Origin: DATBSK01 sp964501785 | GTDB taxonomy: Bacteria > Actinomycetota > Acidimicrobiia > IMCC26256 > PALSA-555 | NCBI GenBank assembly: GCA_964501785.1 | Contig: CAZCUD010000018.1 | Coordinates: 1 to 64,000, forward strand | Length of the DNA: 64,000 bases | Direction: 5' to 3' | Shown: piece after piece, positions 43,850-51,899 of the stretch | How positions within the stretch are numbered: position 1 is the stretch's first letter | Layout of the letters: each line of letters begins with the position of its first letter | Notes under the pieces: generated by a model | The model's database searches: none | What the model saw: the letters and a program-made list of their open reading frames with translations, nothing else | What the model was told of the DNA's origin: nothing | Translations under genes and position numbers: made by a program

Positions 43850-45612
43850 TGCGACGGCGCGCGGCGACGCTGGTCGGGTGCGCCCTCGTCGTCGCACTGG
43901 CGCTGCCGGCCGCGGCGCAGAGCGACGACCCGCCGGTGCCTGCACCCGCCGAGGAAGCCGACCCGGCCTCCGAGCTGGTCAGCGCATCGGAAGCGCCGCC
44001 GGATGAGGTGGTGCACCTGACGCTCTCGCTGGCCCGCGACCAAGAGGGACTGGCGGGCTACGTGCGCGATCGCGCGCCCGGGGCGTCGCCATTGACGACC
44101 GACGAGCTGTCACGCCGCTTCGGCGCGTCCGACGCCACCCGCGCCGCGGTCGTTGGCTACTTCGCCACCGAAGGCCTCGAGGCGCGCGTCGACGCTACCG
44201 GCCTCTTCGCGACGGTGACCACCGACGTCGCGACCGCGGAGCGCCTGTTCGGCACCGACGTAGTGGTTCCGGGCGATGCCCCCGAGGCGCTGACCACCAC
44301 GGCACCCGCACAGGTCCCCGATGCGCTGGTCGGGCACGTCGACGCAGTGCTCGGCCTCGACACGACCGCGACCGCCGATGCCGCGAGTGCGTTCGCGCTC
44401 GGGCCGAGCGGGCCGTCGCCGGTCAACACCGGCACGCCCGAGGGCTGCCCCGAGGCGATCGCGTCGGGTGCCAGCACGCCCAACCAGCAGCGCCGCGCCT
44501 ACGGCATCGACGCCCTGGCTGCCTACGACGGCCCCGGTGTGCGGGTGGCCGTCGTCGACTTCCAGGGCTTCCTGCTCTCCGACTACGAGACCGCGAACCA
44601 GTGCTTCGGGCGCGACACCGTGGCGCCGGTGACCCAGCTCGTCGACCCGGTGACCGCACCGCTGCCGCCTGCGCTGGAGACGACGCTCGACCTCCAGGTG
44701 GTGGCCGGCATCGTCCCGCACCTCGGTCGCCTCGACGTGTTCGAGGGCGGGGGCACGCTCGTGTCGTTCCCCGCGCTGTACGCGGCACCCCTCGACCCCG
44801 CCCGCTACCCAGACGGCGTGCTGCCCGACGTGATCTCGTCGAGCCTCGGGCAGTGCGAGCCGGCGTGGACGGAGGAGATCGTCGAGCTGATGGAGTCGGT
44901 GCTCGCGGCGGCAGCCGCGGTCGGCGTGACGGTGGTGAGTGCCGCGGGCGACCACGGGTCGTCGGGCTGCTGGCAGCCGGGGACGCCGGTGACCGCCCAG
45001 GAGGTGTGGTACCCGGCGAGCTCGCACTGGGTCACCGCGATCGGCGGCACCAACGTGACCTTTGCCCCTGACAACACGATCGTGAGCGAGACGGTGTGGA
45101 ACGACGGCGTGTTCTCGCCGAGCCTCGCCGCCGACGGAGGCGGTGGCGGCCCGAGCCGCGTGTTCGCGCGTCCCGCGTTTCAGCAAGGCATCGGCGTGGG
45201 CGGCGACGCGCGCATCGTGCCCGACCTCGCGTTCCTCGCCGACCCGTACCCCGGCTACGCGCTGTTCTGCTCGCCGGGTGTGTGCGCGGCGTCCGGAGGC
45301 TGGGCGCAGGGTGGCGGGACGAGCGCGGCGACGCCGCTCTTCGCGTCCGCGCTCGCGCTGATCGTCGAGCGCCGCGAGATGCTCGGCCTCGGTCGCCTCG
45401 GCTGGATCAACCCCACGATCTACGAGCTCGCCCGCACCCGCCCCGACCTGTTCCGCGACGTCGTGCAAGGCACCAACGATCTCTTCGGCGTCGGCTGCTG
45501 CACGGCAACGGTCGGCTACGACCCGGCAAGCGGCTGGGGCTCCCTCGCCATCGACCGCCTCGCCGAAGTCCTCGCCCCGATCCCCGTGCCGGAACCCACC
45601 TTCACCGGCTGA
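43849..45612 (+). CDS. Sedolisin (S53) protease with C-terminal EPTFTG tag
   Basis: The 587-residue protein has a signal peptide (about 1-24, ending in AAAQ), a pro-kumamolisin activation domain (about 45-165), and a subtilisin-like catalytic domain with Glu277-x3-Asp281, Asp368 (SAAGDHG) and Ser492 in GGTSAATP. All four catalytic residues are visible, so a secreted acidic endopeptidase is likely. The C-terminus reads LAPIPVPEPTFTG-stop, the tag shared with three other genes. ATG 43849 overlaps the upstream stop codon. Confidence 0.93.
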   Translation: MRRRAATLVGCALVVALALPAAAQSDDPPVPAPAEEADPASELVSASEAPPDEVVHLTLSLARDQEGLAGYVRDRAPGASPLTTDELSRRFGASDATRAAVVGYFATEGLEARVDATGLFATVTTDVATAERLFGTDVVVPGDAPEALTTTAPAQVPDALVGHVDAVLGLDTTATADAASAFALGPSGPSPVNTGTPEGCPEAIASGASTPNQQRRAYGIDALAAYDGPGVRVAVVDFQGFLLSDYETANQCFGRDTVAPVTQLVDPVTAPLPPALETTLDLQVVAGIVPHLGRLDVFEGGGTLVSFPALYAAPLDPARYPDGVLPDVISSSLGQCEPAWTEEIVELMESVLAAAAAVGVTVVSAAGDHGSSGCWQPGTPVTAQEVWYPASSHWVTAIGGTNVTFAPDNTIVSETVWNDGVFSPSLAADGGGGGPSRVFARPAFQQGIGVGGDARIVPDLAFLADPYPGYALFCSPGVCAASGGWAQGGGTSAATPLFASALALIVERREMLGLGRLGWINPTIYELARTRPDLFRDVVQGTNDLFGVGCCTATVGYDPASGWGSLAIDRLAEVLAPIPVPEPTFTG

Positions 45613-45654
45613 CCAACAGCCCCGTCACAACCGACCGGTACCCTTTTCGACAGC

Positions 45655-45727
45655 GGGTGCTTAGCTCAGCTGGAAGAGCGCTTCCCTTACAAGGAAGAGG
45701 TCGGGGGTTCGAGCCCCTCAGCACCCA
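45655..45727 (+). tRNA. tRNA-Val (UAC)
   Basis: The 73-nt cloverleaf has acceptor GGGUGCU/AGCACCC, D-stem GCUC/GAGC, anticodon loop CUUACAA (anticodon UAC), T-arm GGGGG-UUCGAGC-CCCUC and discriminator A. No CCA is encoded. Its last 32 nt are duplicated 1.7 kb downstream. Confidence 0.95.
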
Positions 45728-45729
45728 CT
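45696..45729 (+). repeat. att-like direct repeat, copy in tRNA-Val
   Basis: The 34 nt covering the tRNA-Val T-arm, acceptor 3' strand and 2 nt beyond recur at 47401-47434 with a single A/G difference. tRNA 3' ends are classic integration sites. Confidence 0.7.
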
Positions 45730-45908
45730 AGCCACCGGGTGATGCGTTCGTCACCCTTGAAGCGAGCCGCGCGGTGTGAGCCTTGACGCCGACGCACCGC
45801 GCGAAGCCCGATCAGGGATGGGATGCGCCTGCCACCGTCGGCGTGAGATCTGGTTGTGCTCGACGAGCACTCGCCGGTGGTTCGCAGCCGATGGAGCACG
45901 ATCGTGCG

Positions 45909-46094
45909 TCACGCGTAGAGCGCGGCGAACCCCTCGTACACCATCCAGGCGGGCCAGAAGATGCCCTGCACGAACGCGAGCAGGAACTCCCAGAACCCTT
46001 CGGCGTTGCTGAAGAAGTATGCCCAAGCCCCGAAGATGCCCAGGCCGTAGATCGCGCCTCCTGCGACTCCTCCGCCGCTGCCGCTGCCCGCCAT
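45909..46094 (-). CDS. Small membrane protein, 61 residues
   Basis: The protein starts with a Gly-rich stretch and has two hydrophobic segments around an aromatic core (GIFGAWAYFFSNAEGFWEFLLAFVQGIFW). No family recognised. The start is well supported: GGAGGTGAG lies 4 nt before the ATG. It is inside the region between tRNA-Val and the duplicated tRNA end. Two 20-bp tandem repeats lie just upstream. Confidence 0.75.
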   Translation of the reverse strand: MAGSGSGGGVAGGAIYGLGIFGAWAYFFSNAEGFWEFLLAFVQGIFWPAWMVYEGFAALYA

Positions 46095-46105
46095 GGCTCA
46101 CCTCC

Positions 46106-46145
46106 GTACTGCTGCTCGGTCTGGCGTACTGCTGCTCGGTCTGGC
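46106..46145. repeat. Tandem 20-bp duplication upstream of the small membrane protein gene
   Basis: GTACTGCTGCTCGGTCTGGC occurs twice in perfect tandem (46106-46125 and 46126-46145). It begins right beside the Shine-Dalgarno sequence of the minus-strand gene. Confidence 0.85.
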
Positions 46146-46411
46146 CAGCGTAAGCCGTGAACATCGGCGCGTGCTGCGTGAGCGCGCGGCCTCGCCTGGC
46201 GATGCGCGACGCGAGTTCGTGCGCGAGGCTTGATGCCAGCTCTGTGATTGCCGGCGACGGATCGAGGATCCGGAGGCGTCGTTTCCAATGCGTGTCGCCG
46301 GGGAAATGAGTCCGAATGGCGATGCCGCTGCCTACTTCGGCAGCGGGGTAGCTCGAGAGTCGGCTCCGATCGGGTCCTGTCGGCGCCGACGGGGAAGGGA
46401 CGGGGTGGGGA
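46146..46411. other. Non-coding stretch inside the tRNA-Val-bounded region
   Basis: I see no convincing gene, RNA or hairpin here. It is somewhat less GC-rich than the flanks. It separates the divergent small membrane protein gene and the DUF5996-like gene and presumably holds both promoters. Confidence 0.4.
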
Positions 46412-47380
46412 ATGGCAGAACGTGACCGCTGGCCGAGCCTTCCGGTCGACGAATGGGCCGACACCCGTGACACGCTCCACCTGTACACGCAGGTCGTGGG
46501 CAAGGTGCGCTTGGCCAACGATCCCATCTGGAACCAGTGGTGGAACGCCACTCTGTACCTCACATCCGGTGGGTTGACGACGTCGTTGATGCCGCACCCC
46601 ACCGGTCCGGCGTTCCAGATCGACTTCGACGTCCATCGCCACGTCGTCATCATCTCGACGGTCGACGGCGCAAGCCGGAGCATCGATCTCACGCAGGCGC
46701 TGCCGGTCGCCGCGTTCTCCTCGCAGCTGCTCACCGCACTCGACGAGGTCGGCGTCGCGACCGAGATCTGGCCGATGCCGGTCGAGATCCCCGACGCGAT
46801 CCCCTTCGACCAGGACGATGTGCACGCAACCTACGACCCGGACGCGGTGGAGCGGTACTGGCGATCGCTCGTCGCCATGGAGCAAGTGTTCAAGTGGTTC
46901 CGCAGCCGTTACGTCGGCAAGTCGTCTCCGGTGCACCTGTTCTGGGGCGCCCTCGACCTGGCGAGCACTCGGTTCTCCGGACGGTCCGCTCCGCCGCATC
47001 CGGGCGGTGCACCCAACTGCGGCCCGCACGTGATGCTCGAGGCGTACTCCCAAGAGGTCAGCAGCGCGGGCTTCTGGCCGGGATCGCCGGGGGCGGAAGG
47101 CACCTTCTACTCCTACGCCTATCCCGAGCCACCAGGGTTCCGTGATCAGCCGGTCTCACCAGGTGCCGCGCGGTGGGACGACGAGCTCGCCGAGTTCGTC
47201 CTGCCCTACGAAGCGGTCCGCACCTCTCCCGACCCGGATTCCACGCTGCTCGAGTTCCTGCAGAGCACCTATGAGGCGGCTGCGCTCGCCGGCAGCTGGG
47301 ACCGCGACTCGCTCGAGCGTCGCGGCGGCCTGCCCGGAGCGAACCTGGATCAGATCGCCCGTCCGCGAACTCGCCCCTGA
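46412..47380 (+). CDS. DUF5996 family protein
   Basis: The 322-residue protein has the family's conserved opening (WPSLPVDEWADTRDTLHLY, GKVRLANDP-x-NQWWNATLYLT), the middle DAIPFDQDDVHATYD and SPVHLFWGALDLASTRFSGRSAP, and the C-terminal GFWPG...FYSYAYPEP and FLQSTYEAAA. The function is unknown. The start ATG 46412 is preceded only by G-rich sequence. It is the main cargo between the two tRNA-Val repeat copies. Confidence 0.85.
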   Translation: MAERDRWPSLPVDEWADTRDTLHLYTQVVGKVRLANDPIWNQWWNATLYLTSGGLTTSLMPHPTGPAFQIDFDVHRHVVIISTVDGASRSIDLTQALPVAAFSSQLLTALDEVGVATEIWPMPVEIPDAIPFDQDDVHATYDPDAVERYWRSLVAMEQVFKWFRSRYVGKSSPVHLFWGALDLASTRFSGRSAPPHPGGAPNCGPHVMLEAYSQEVSSAGFWPGSPGAEGTFYSYAYPEPPGFRDQPVSPGAARWDDELAEFVLPYEAVRTSPDPDSTLLEFLQSTYEAAALAGSWDRDSLERRGGLPGANLDQIARPRTRP

Positions 47381-47400
47381 CCGCGCGGCTGGGTCAGGGT

Positions 47401-47434
47401 AGAGGTCGGGGGTTCGAGCCCCTCAGCGCCCACT
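47401..47434 (+). repeat. att-like direct repeat: duplicated 3' end of tRNA-Val
   Basis: This is a 34-nt copy of 45696-45729 with one mismatch (G for A in the acceptor). No 5' tRNA half precedes it, so it is a fragment, not a second tRNA. It lies 20 nt after the DUF5996 gene stop. Confidence 0.75.
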
Positions 47435-47566
47435 GAAACAGCAGGTCCGAGCGTCACCGACTCGCTCGGCCCGAACGCCTTTCGTTGCCCGGCGGCGCGG
47501 ATCCATGAAGTCGGCCCGACGGCCGAGCAGACTGGTTCGGTCGAGGACCGTGCGGCAGGGGGGATC

Positions 47567-48745
47567 ATGGGCGTCGGGCGCCAGCTTCGGGTGCGAGTCG
47601 CGGTGCCGGTCGCGCTGGTGGCGACGATGTGCGCGACGTTCGTGCCGTCGGCGAGCGGGGCCGCAGCAGGCGACGGTGACGCAAAGGGCGACGGTGCATC
47701 CCCAGAGGTCTGCATGGTGCCCATCCGCGACACGTACGACCGCTCCGACTGGCGTTCCCAGACCGCCTGCCCCGAGCAGCGGCTCGGTGCCGAGCCTCGA
47801 TTGGTGACGATCCGCAACACCAGCGACGTGCCGGTCCACGTGAACGAGTGGTACTTCGACGGCTGGCACGGACAGACCACGCTGGCGCCCAGGGAGACCA
47901 AGACGCTGCCGGCCTGGCAGACCGCGCACCTTCGGGCCGGCGCCTGCTGGCCCGGCACCGGCGGACCGGGCACCTGCACGTCGGGGCCCGCGGGCCGGTC
48001 CGCGCGGCTCGAGGTGTTGAGCAACGCCGAGGTCGCCAAGCCCCAGGAGCTGTGGATCCGCGACTACCACCAGCCGGTCGGCACGCCGGACTCGTGGACC
48101 GTCGCGGTCAACAACAGCGAGTACCCGGTGCAGCTGTCGTGGCGTGACCTCGGCACCAACGAGCAGGGCGAGCACAACTACGTCACCGTCGCGCCCAAGG
48201 AGCGCACCCAGGCGATCCCACCCGAGCGCGGCGTCATGGGCAAGAAGGACTTCGGCAACGGCGAGGTCGCTCGCGTCAGCTTCCTGCCGACCGGCGGCGG
48301 TGAGCGTCCCGATCTGTACCTGATGGTGACACCGACGGAGCGCACCGGGATTCCGCCGTTCGCCACGATGACCTGGCTCGACGGCTCCTGGTGCGGTGTG
48401 CGGCTCCACAACCTGGGGCCGAAGCTCGTGATCCTCCAGCCTTGGACCATCCCGTACGTGGCCGAGGGCAAGAACCTGTCGCTGCGTGTCGGCGCGACCG
48501 CGACGTTCAACCTGGCTGCCGGGACGTTGCTCATCACCGGTCATGTGGGCACCGCCGACACCGGCGAGCACACGACGCTGCGCGCCACCGAATGGCGGGC
48601 CTGCCCCGAAGGCGACGAAGGCGATGGAGCCGAGGAAGCACCCGACGACGGACCGACGACGACGCGCGACACGAGCCCCGAAGAGCCGTCGACGTCGTCA
48701 CCGACCACCACGAACGAACCGATCACGCCCACTACGTCGCAGTGA
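47567..48745 (+). CDS. Secreted protein of unknown function with Thr/Ser-rich tail
   Basis: The 392-residue protein has a signal peptide (about 1-31), then an extracellular region with paired cysteines (CMVPIRDTY, TACPEQ, CWPGTG, CTSGP) and two similar sections around RLVTIRNTSDVPVHVNEWYF and SWTVAVNNSEYPVQLSW, suggesting duplicated beta-sandwich domains. The last 45 residues are a disordered Thr/Ser/Pro tail. No family recognised. GGGGGGATC before ATG is a weak ribosome site. It starts 132 nt after the tRNA-Val fragment. Confidence 0.75.
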   Translation: MGVGRQLRVRVAVPVALVATMCATFVPSASGAAAGDGDAKGDGASPEVCMVPIRDTYDRSDWRSQTACPEQRLGAEPRLVTIRNTSDVPVHVNEWYFDGWHGQTTLAPRETKTLPAWQTAHLRAGACWPGTGGPGTCTSGPAGRSARLEVLSNAEVAKPQELWIRDYHQPVGTPDSWTVAVNNSEYPVQLSWRDLGTNEQGEHNYVTVAPKERTQAIPPERGVMGKKDFGNGEVARVSFLPTGGGERPDLYLMVTPTERTGIPPFATMTWLDGSWCGVRLHNLGPKLVILQPWTIPYVAEGKNLSLRVGATATFNLAAGTLLITGHVGTADTGEHTTLRATEWRACPEGDEGDGAEEAPDDGPTTTRDTSPEEPSTSSPTTTNEPITPTTSQ

Positions 48746-48788
48746 TGAAGGATCGGTGCGCGAGCTCGGGACCCGTGACCGACCGATC

Positions 48789-49748
48789 TCAGTCCTCGAG
48801 CTCGGCTGCGGCCTCTCGCGCGAGGCGGCGCCCAGCGGGGGAGAGCAGGCTGCCGGCCACCCCGACGAGCGTGATCGCACCCCCGAGCAGCTCGGGCCAT
48901 CCGATCGTCTGATCGAGCAGCAGCCACGCGAACGCGCCGGCGAGCAGGGGAGTGGCGAGCCTGATGACCGGCGGGATGTTCGCCGGCACGTACTGGAGCG
49001 GCCACGTCATCACGAAGTGCCCGACGAGGCCGGGGAGCAGGGCGATCCCGGCGGCGAGGGCGAGCGACTCGCCGTCGATCGATCCGAGCGGCTCGCCGGT
49101 CGCGCCCACGAAGATCGACACCGTGATCGCGGCCACCAGCATCACGCCGAACAGGAAGGGCAGGACGTCGATGTGGTCGCGCCCGGCCTTCGAGTAGAGG
49201 AAGAACAGCGCGAACGCCACGACGTTCGCGGTCGCGAGCGCCATCCCGACCGGGTCTCCGTCGGGACCCGAGGATCCGGCGAGCACGACGACGACAGCAC
49301 CCGCGATCGCGAACAGCGACCACAGCCGGAACGAGACCCCGGGCCGCTCACCGAACATCCTGATGGCGAAGAGCCCCACGACCAGCGGCGAGAGCGTGCT
49401 CATCAGCGTGACGTCGACGACGGACGTGAGCTTGATCGCGGTCATGAAGAGGAGCTGGTGCACGCCGAACGCGACGCCGGCGCGCAGTGCCCAGCCCCAG
49501 CCGTGGCGGGTCGGGCGGCGCCCGGTCACGAGGACGTGGACGACCGCCAGCACGCCGAACGCGGCCGCACCGATCCACAGTCGGTAGAACGACAGGACCG
49601 GCCCCGACGCACTCGACGCCGCGACCATGACCGGTCCGAGGCTGTAGAGGATGACGCCGAGCCACACGAGCGCGATCGGGTTGCGTCGCGCAATGGTCTG
49701 CACCTCGGTCGAGACCGAGCGCGCGATGCGCGGCACCGAGCGCATCAT
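48789..49748 (-). CDS. EamA-family (DMT superfamily) transporter
   Basis: The 319-residue protein has ten predicted hydrophobic segments in two EamA repeats, with SFYRLWIGAAAFGVL in the first and TPLLAGAFAWLLLDQTIGWPELLGGAITLVGV in the second. The family exports metabolites such as amino acids; the substrate is unknown. ATG 49748 was kept because no better start is visible. An inverted repeat AGTGCT-n5-AGCACT lies upstream. Confidence 0.9.
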   Translation of the reverse strand: MMRSVPRIARSVSTEVQTIARRNPIALVWLGVILYSLGPVMVAASSASGPVLSFYRLWIGAAAFGVLAVVHVLVTGRRPTRHGWGWALRAGVAFGVHQLLFMTAIKLTSVVDVTLMSTLSPLVVGLFAIRMFGERPGVSFRLWSLFAIAGAVVVVLAGSSGPDGDPVGMALATANVVAFALFFLYSKAGRDHIDVLPFLFGVMLVAAITVSIFVGATGEPLGSIDGESLALAAGIALLPGLVGHFVMTWPLQYVPANIPPVIRLATPLLAGAFAWLLLDQTIGWPELLGGAITLVGVAGSLLSPAGRRLAREAAAELED

Positions 49749-49773
49749 GCTGCGGGACGCGGCGCGCGCATCA

Positions 49774-49790
49774 AGTGCTCACCAAGCACT
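49774..49790. promoter_or_regulatory. Inverted repeat, possible operator
   Basis: AGTGCT (49774-49779) and AGCACT (49785-49790) are separated by 5 nt in the divergent region between the EamA and cupin genes. The geometry suits a TetR/LysR-like site, but no regulator is adjacent. Confidence 0.35.
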
Positions 49791-49899
49791 CAGTCTGTCG
49801 CGTCGACTCGGCGCGTGCGCCCGAGATGCGCGGCGGTGCGCCGATGCATGCGCGGAGCAGCGCGCGGTACGGTCCGAACGGTCGACTCGGAGGTGCCCG

Positions 49900-50406
49900 A
49901 TGCCCGAAGCGCCCGCTCCACTCGCCATCCCGACGCCGTCGCAGGCAGAGCCGCTGCTCCACTACGACGCCGACATCGACGGCGACGACCGTGCGTGGAT
50001 GCCGATCAACGACATCGCGTCCAGCCGCCCGCTCCTGATCGACGTCGCGGCCGGCACCTGGTTCGAGGCGTTCCGCACCAACGGCCCGGGCCTGATCAAC
50101 CGCCACTTCCACCCGACGCCCGTCGTCGGGTACACGCTGCGCGGCACGTGGAGCTACCTCGAGCACGACTGGAAGGCCGGGCCCGGGTCCTTCATCTACG
50201 AACCACCGGGGTCGACGCACTCGTTCGTCGCCGAGCCCGGCGACGACCTGCTCGCCCTCTTCCACATGATGGGCCCGCTGTTCATCCTCGACGACGACGG
50301 CAACACCGTCTTCCAGGCCCACGCCTTCGGGGTGCTCGAGGCCTACACGGAGCACTGCAAGACGGTCGGGCTCGGCGAGGACTTCGCGACCTCGATCGTC
50401 CGCTAG
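49900..50406 (+). CDS. Cupin, 2,4'-dihydroxyacetophenone dioxygenase-like
   Basis: The 168-residue protein has a cupin core with RHFHPTPVVGYTLRGTWSYLEHDW (His pair and acidic residue) and PPGSTHSF with a third His. It resembles acetylacetone-cleaving and 2,4'-dihydroxyacetophenone dioxygenases; the substrate is not certain. GGAGGT lies 5 nt before ATG 49900, which was chosen over the longer open frame. Confidence 0.85.
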   Translation: MPEAPAPLAIPTPSQAEPLLHYDADIDGDDRAWMPINDIASSRPLLIDVAAGTWFEAFRTNGPGLINRHFHPTPVVGYTLRGTWSYLEHDWKAGPGSFIYEPPGSTHSFVAEPGDDLLALFHMMGPLFILDDDGNTVFQAHAFGVLEAYTEHCKTVGLGEDFATSIVR

Positions 50407-50479
50407 GCCGACCCGCGAGACTGCATCGACCGGCGGCGTCGGACTCGACGACGTCGCCACGATGCAGGGGGTCTTCCTG

Positions 50480-50695
50480 ATGCCAAGTGCGATCCGCAAC
50501 CTGTTCGACAGCTTCGCAGCCCTGGTGCTGCTGTTCATCGTGTTCCTGGTCGTCACCTTCCCGGTGACGTGGCTGCTGATGCTGTTCCTCGGGAACGTCG
50601 GCATCAACCTCAGCTACTGGGGCACCCTCCCGCTCGGCACGGTCGTGTCGCTGCTGATCGGTGCCGCCTCGTCCGGGGGCTACCGCTACCGGTAG
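50480..50695 (+). CDS. Small integral membrane protein
   Basis: The 71-residue protein has two hydrophobic helices (about 12-37 and 46-66) and ends in YRYR. No family recognised. ATG 50480 has an AGGGGG 8 nt upstream and is preferred over ATG 50462, which would add 6 residues. Confidence 0.65.
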   Translation: MPSAIRNLFDSFAALVLLFIVFLVVTFPVTWLLMLFLGNVGINLSYWGTLPLGTVVSLLIGAASSGGYRYR

Positions 50696-50717
50696 AGCCG
50701 GACGGTCGGGCCTGGTC

Positions 50718-50746
50718 GGGCCGGAGGGGCAACGGACCTCCGGCCC
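50718..50746. terminator. Hairpin in the gap before the second tagged glycine-rich gene
   Basis: GGGCCGGAGG and CCTCCGGCCC form a perfect 10-bp stem with a 9-nt loop, 22 nt after the small membrane protein stop. No U-tract. The rest of the 216-nt gap carries a TAGCCT -10 box at 50858-50863. Confidence 0.5.
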
Positions 50747-50911
50747 GATGCGCCCGCATCTCGATCCGCCCGGGGACCCGACGGGGATTCGAGTGCGACC
50801 ACGAAGGGATCTCGTCGGGCGGACGCATCGGTCGACGGACATCGGCGTCGACTCCGATAGCCTCGCTCGCCGAACGCTCGGATGAGCGGGTCGACGCAGC
50901 GGAGGCACGGC

Positions 50912-51829
50912 ATGAGGCGACGGATCGCAGCCATCTTCGGGGCGGCGGGGCTCGTCGGCGCCGTCTTCCTGGCCGGCGTGGGCACGAGCTCGGCGCAGAC
51001 CGAGTCGCAGACGTTCGAGTTCACCGGCGTCGACGAGGTCTTCACCGTGCCCGCTTCGGTGTGCGAGATCACCGTCGAGGCCATCGGCGGCAACGGCGGG
51101 CCCTTCTCCACCTTCACCGACGGTGGCCTGGGCGGCGGTGCGCAGGCGACCGTCGCCGTCGTGCCCGGGCAGCAGCTCGTCGTCCAGGTCGGCAGCGTCG
51201 GGGGCACGGGTGAGAACGGCAGCCTCGGGATCGGCGGCAACAGCGGTGCGTCGTTCAGCGGTGGTGCCGGTGGCCCGGGCAACACCCGCGGTGGTGGTGG
51301 GGGCGGCGGCGCCTCACAGGTCAGCGGGCCGGATGGCCCGTTGGTGATCGCCGGCGGTGGAGGGGGCGCGGGCTCGGGTGAGACCGGGCCCGGCGGCGCT
51401 GGTGGTGGCGAAGCCGGCGACCCCGGTGACAACGGCGGCACCTCGGACGGTGGTGGCGGCGGCGGCACGCAGACCGCTCCCGGCGCCGGCGGCGCCGGCG
51501 ACCTCAGCCCGGGGGGCGACGGCCAGCCCGGCGTCGGTCAGCTCGGGGGCGAGGGCGGAGACGCCACCGTCTACCAGACCTTCGGCGACGGCGGTGGGGG
51601 CGGCGGCGGAGGCTTCTTCGGCGGCGGTGGTGGCGGCAGCCGCGACGGTGGCTCGGCCGCAGGCGGTGGCGGTGGATCCTCGTTCGCGGTGAGCGGCGCG
51701 ACGGGCGTCGTCCTCTCTACTGGCGCGAACACGAGTGCCGACGGCAACGGTTCGATCACCCTCGGGTGGACTCCGGGCGCGGGATGCGCAGCGGCACCAC
51801 TCGTCATCGAGCCCACCTTCACCGGCTGA
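50912..51829 (+). CDS. Secreted glycine-rich protein with C-terminal IEPTFTG tag
   Basis: The 305-residue protein has a signal peptide (about 1-28, ending in SSAQ), the domain FEFTGVDEVFTVPASVCEITVEAIGGNGG as in the 31574 protein, then Gly-rich blocks with Asn, Ser and Thr, and the end CAAAPLVIEPTFTG. It is a paralogue of 31574-32866 but shorter. ATG 50912 has GGAGG 6 nt upstream; ATG 50882 is possible. It is followed 70 nt later by a signal-peptidase-like gene with its own leaderless promoter. Confidence 0.85.
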   Translation: MRRRIAAIFGAAGLVGAVFLAGVGTSSAQTESQTFEFTGVDEVFTVPASVCEITVEAIGGNGGPFSTFTDGGLGGGAQATVAVVPGQQLVVQVGSVGGTGENGSLGIGGNSGASFSGGAGGPGNTRGGGGGGGASQVSGPDGPLVIAGGGGGAGSGETGPGGAGGGEAGDPGDNGGTSDGGGGGGTQTAPGAGGAGDLSPGGDGQPGVGQLGGEGGDATVYQTFGDGGGGGGGGFFGGGGGGSRDGGSAAGGGGGSSFAVSGATGVVLSTGANTSADGNGSITLGWTPGAGCAAAPLVIEPTFTG

Positions 51830-51899
51830 CGGTTCTGCCGCTCGCGTCGCGGTGGAGGACGAAGAACGTCCATCGCTCCGGTCGGCCTACCCTGCACCG

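Noticed and set aside
45603..45612. LPXTG sortase signal at the FTG ends
   Set aside because: A sortase signal needs a following hydrophobic segment and basic tail. Here the stop codon follows FTG directly.
47401..47434. A second complete tRNA-Val gene
   Set aside because: Only the T-arm and 3' acceptor are present; there is no D-arm, anticodon arm or 5' acceptor strand upstream.
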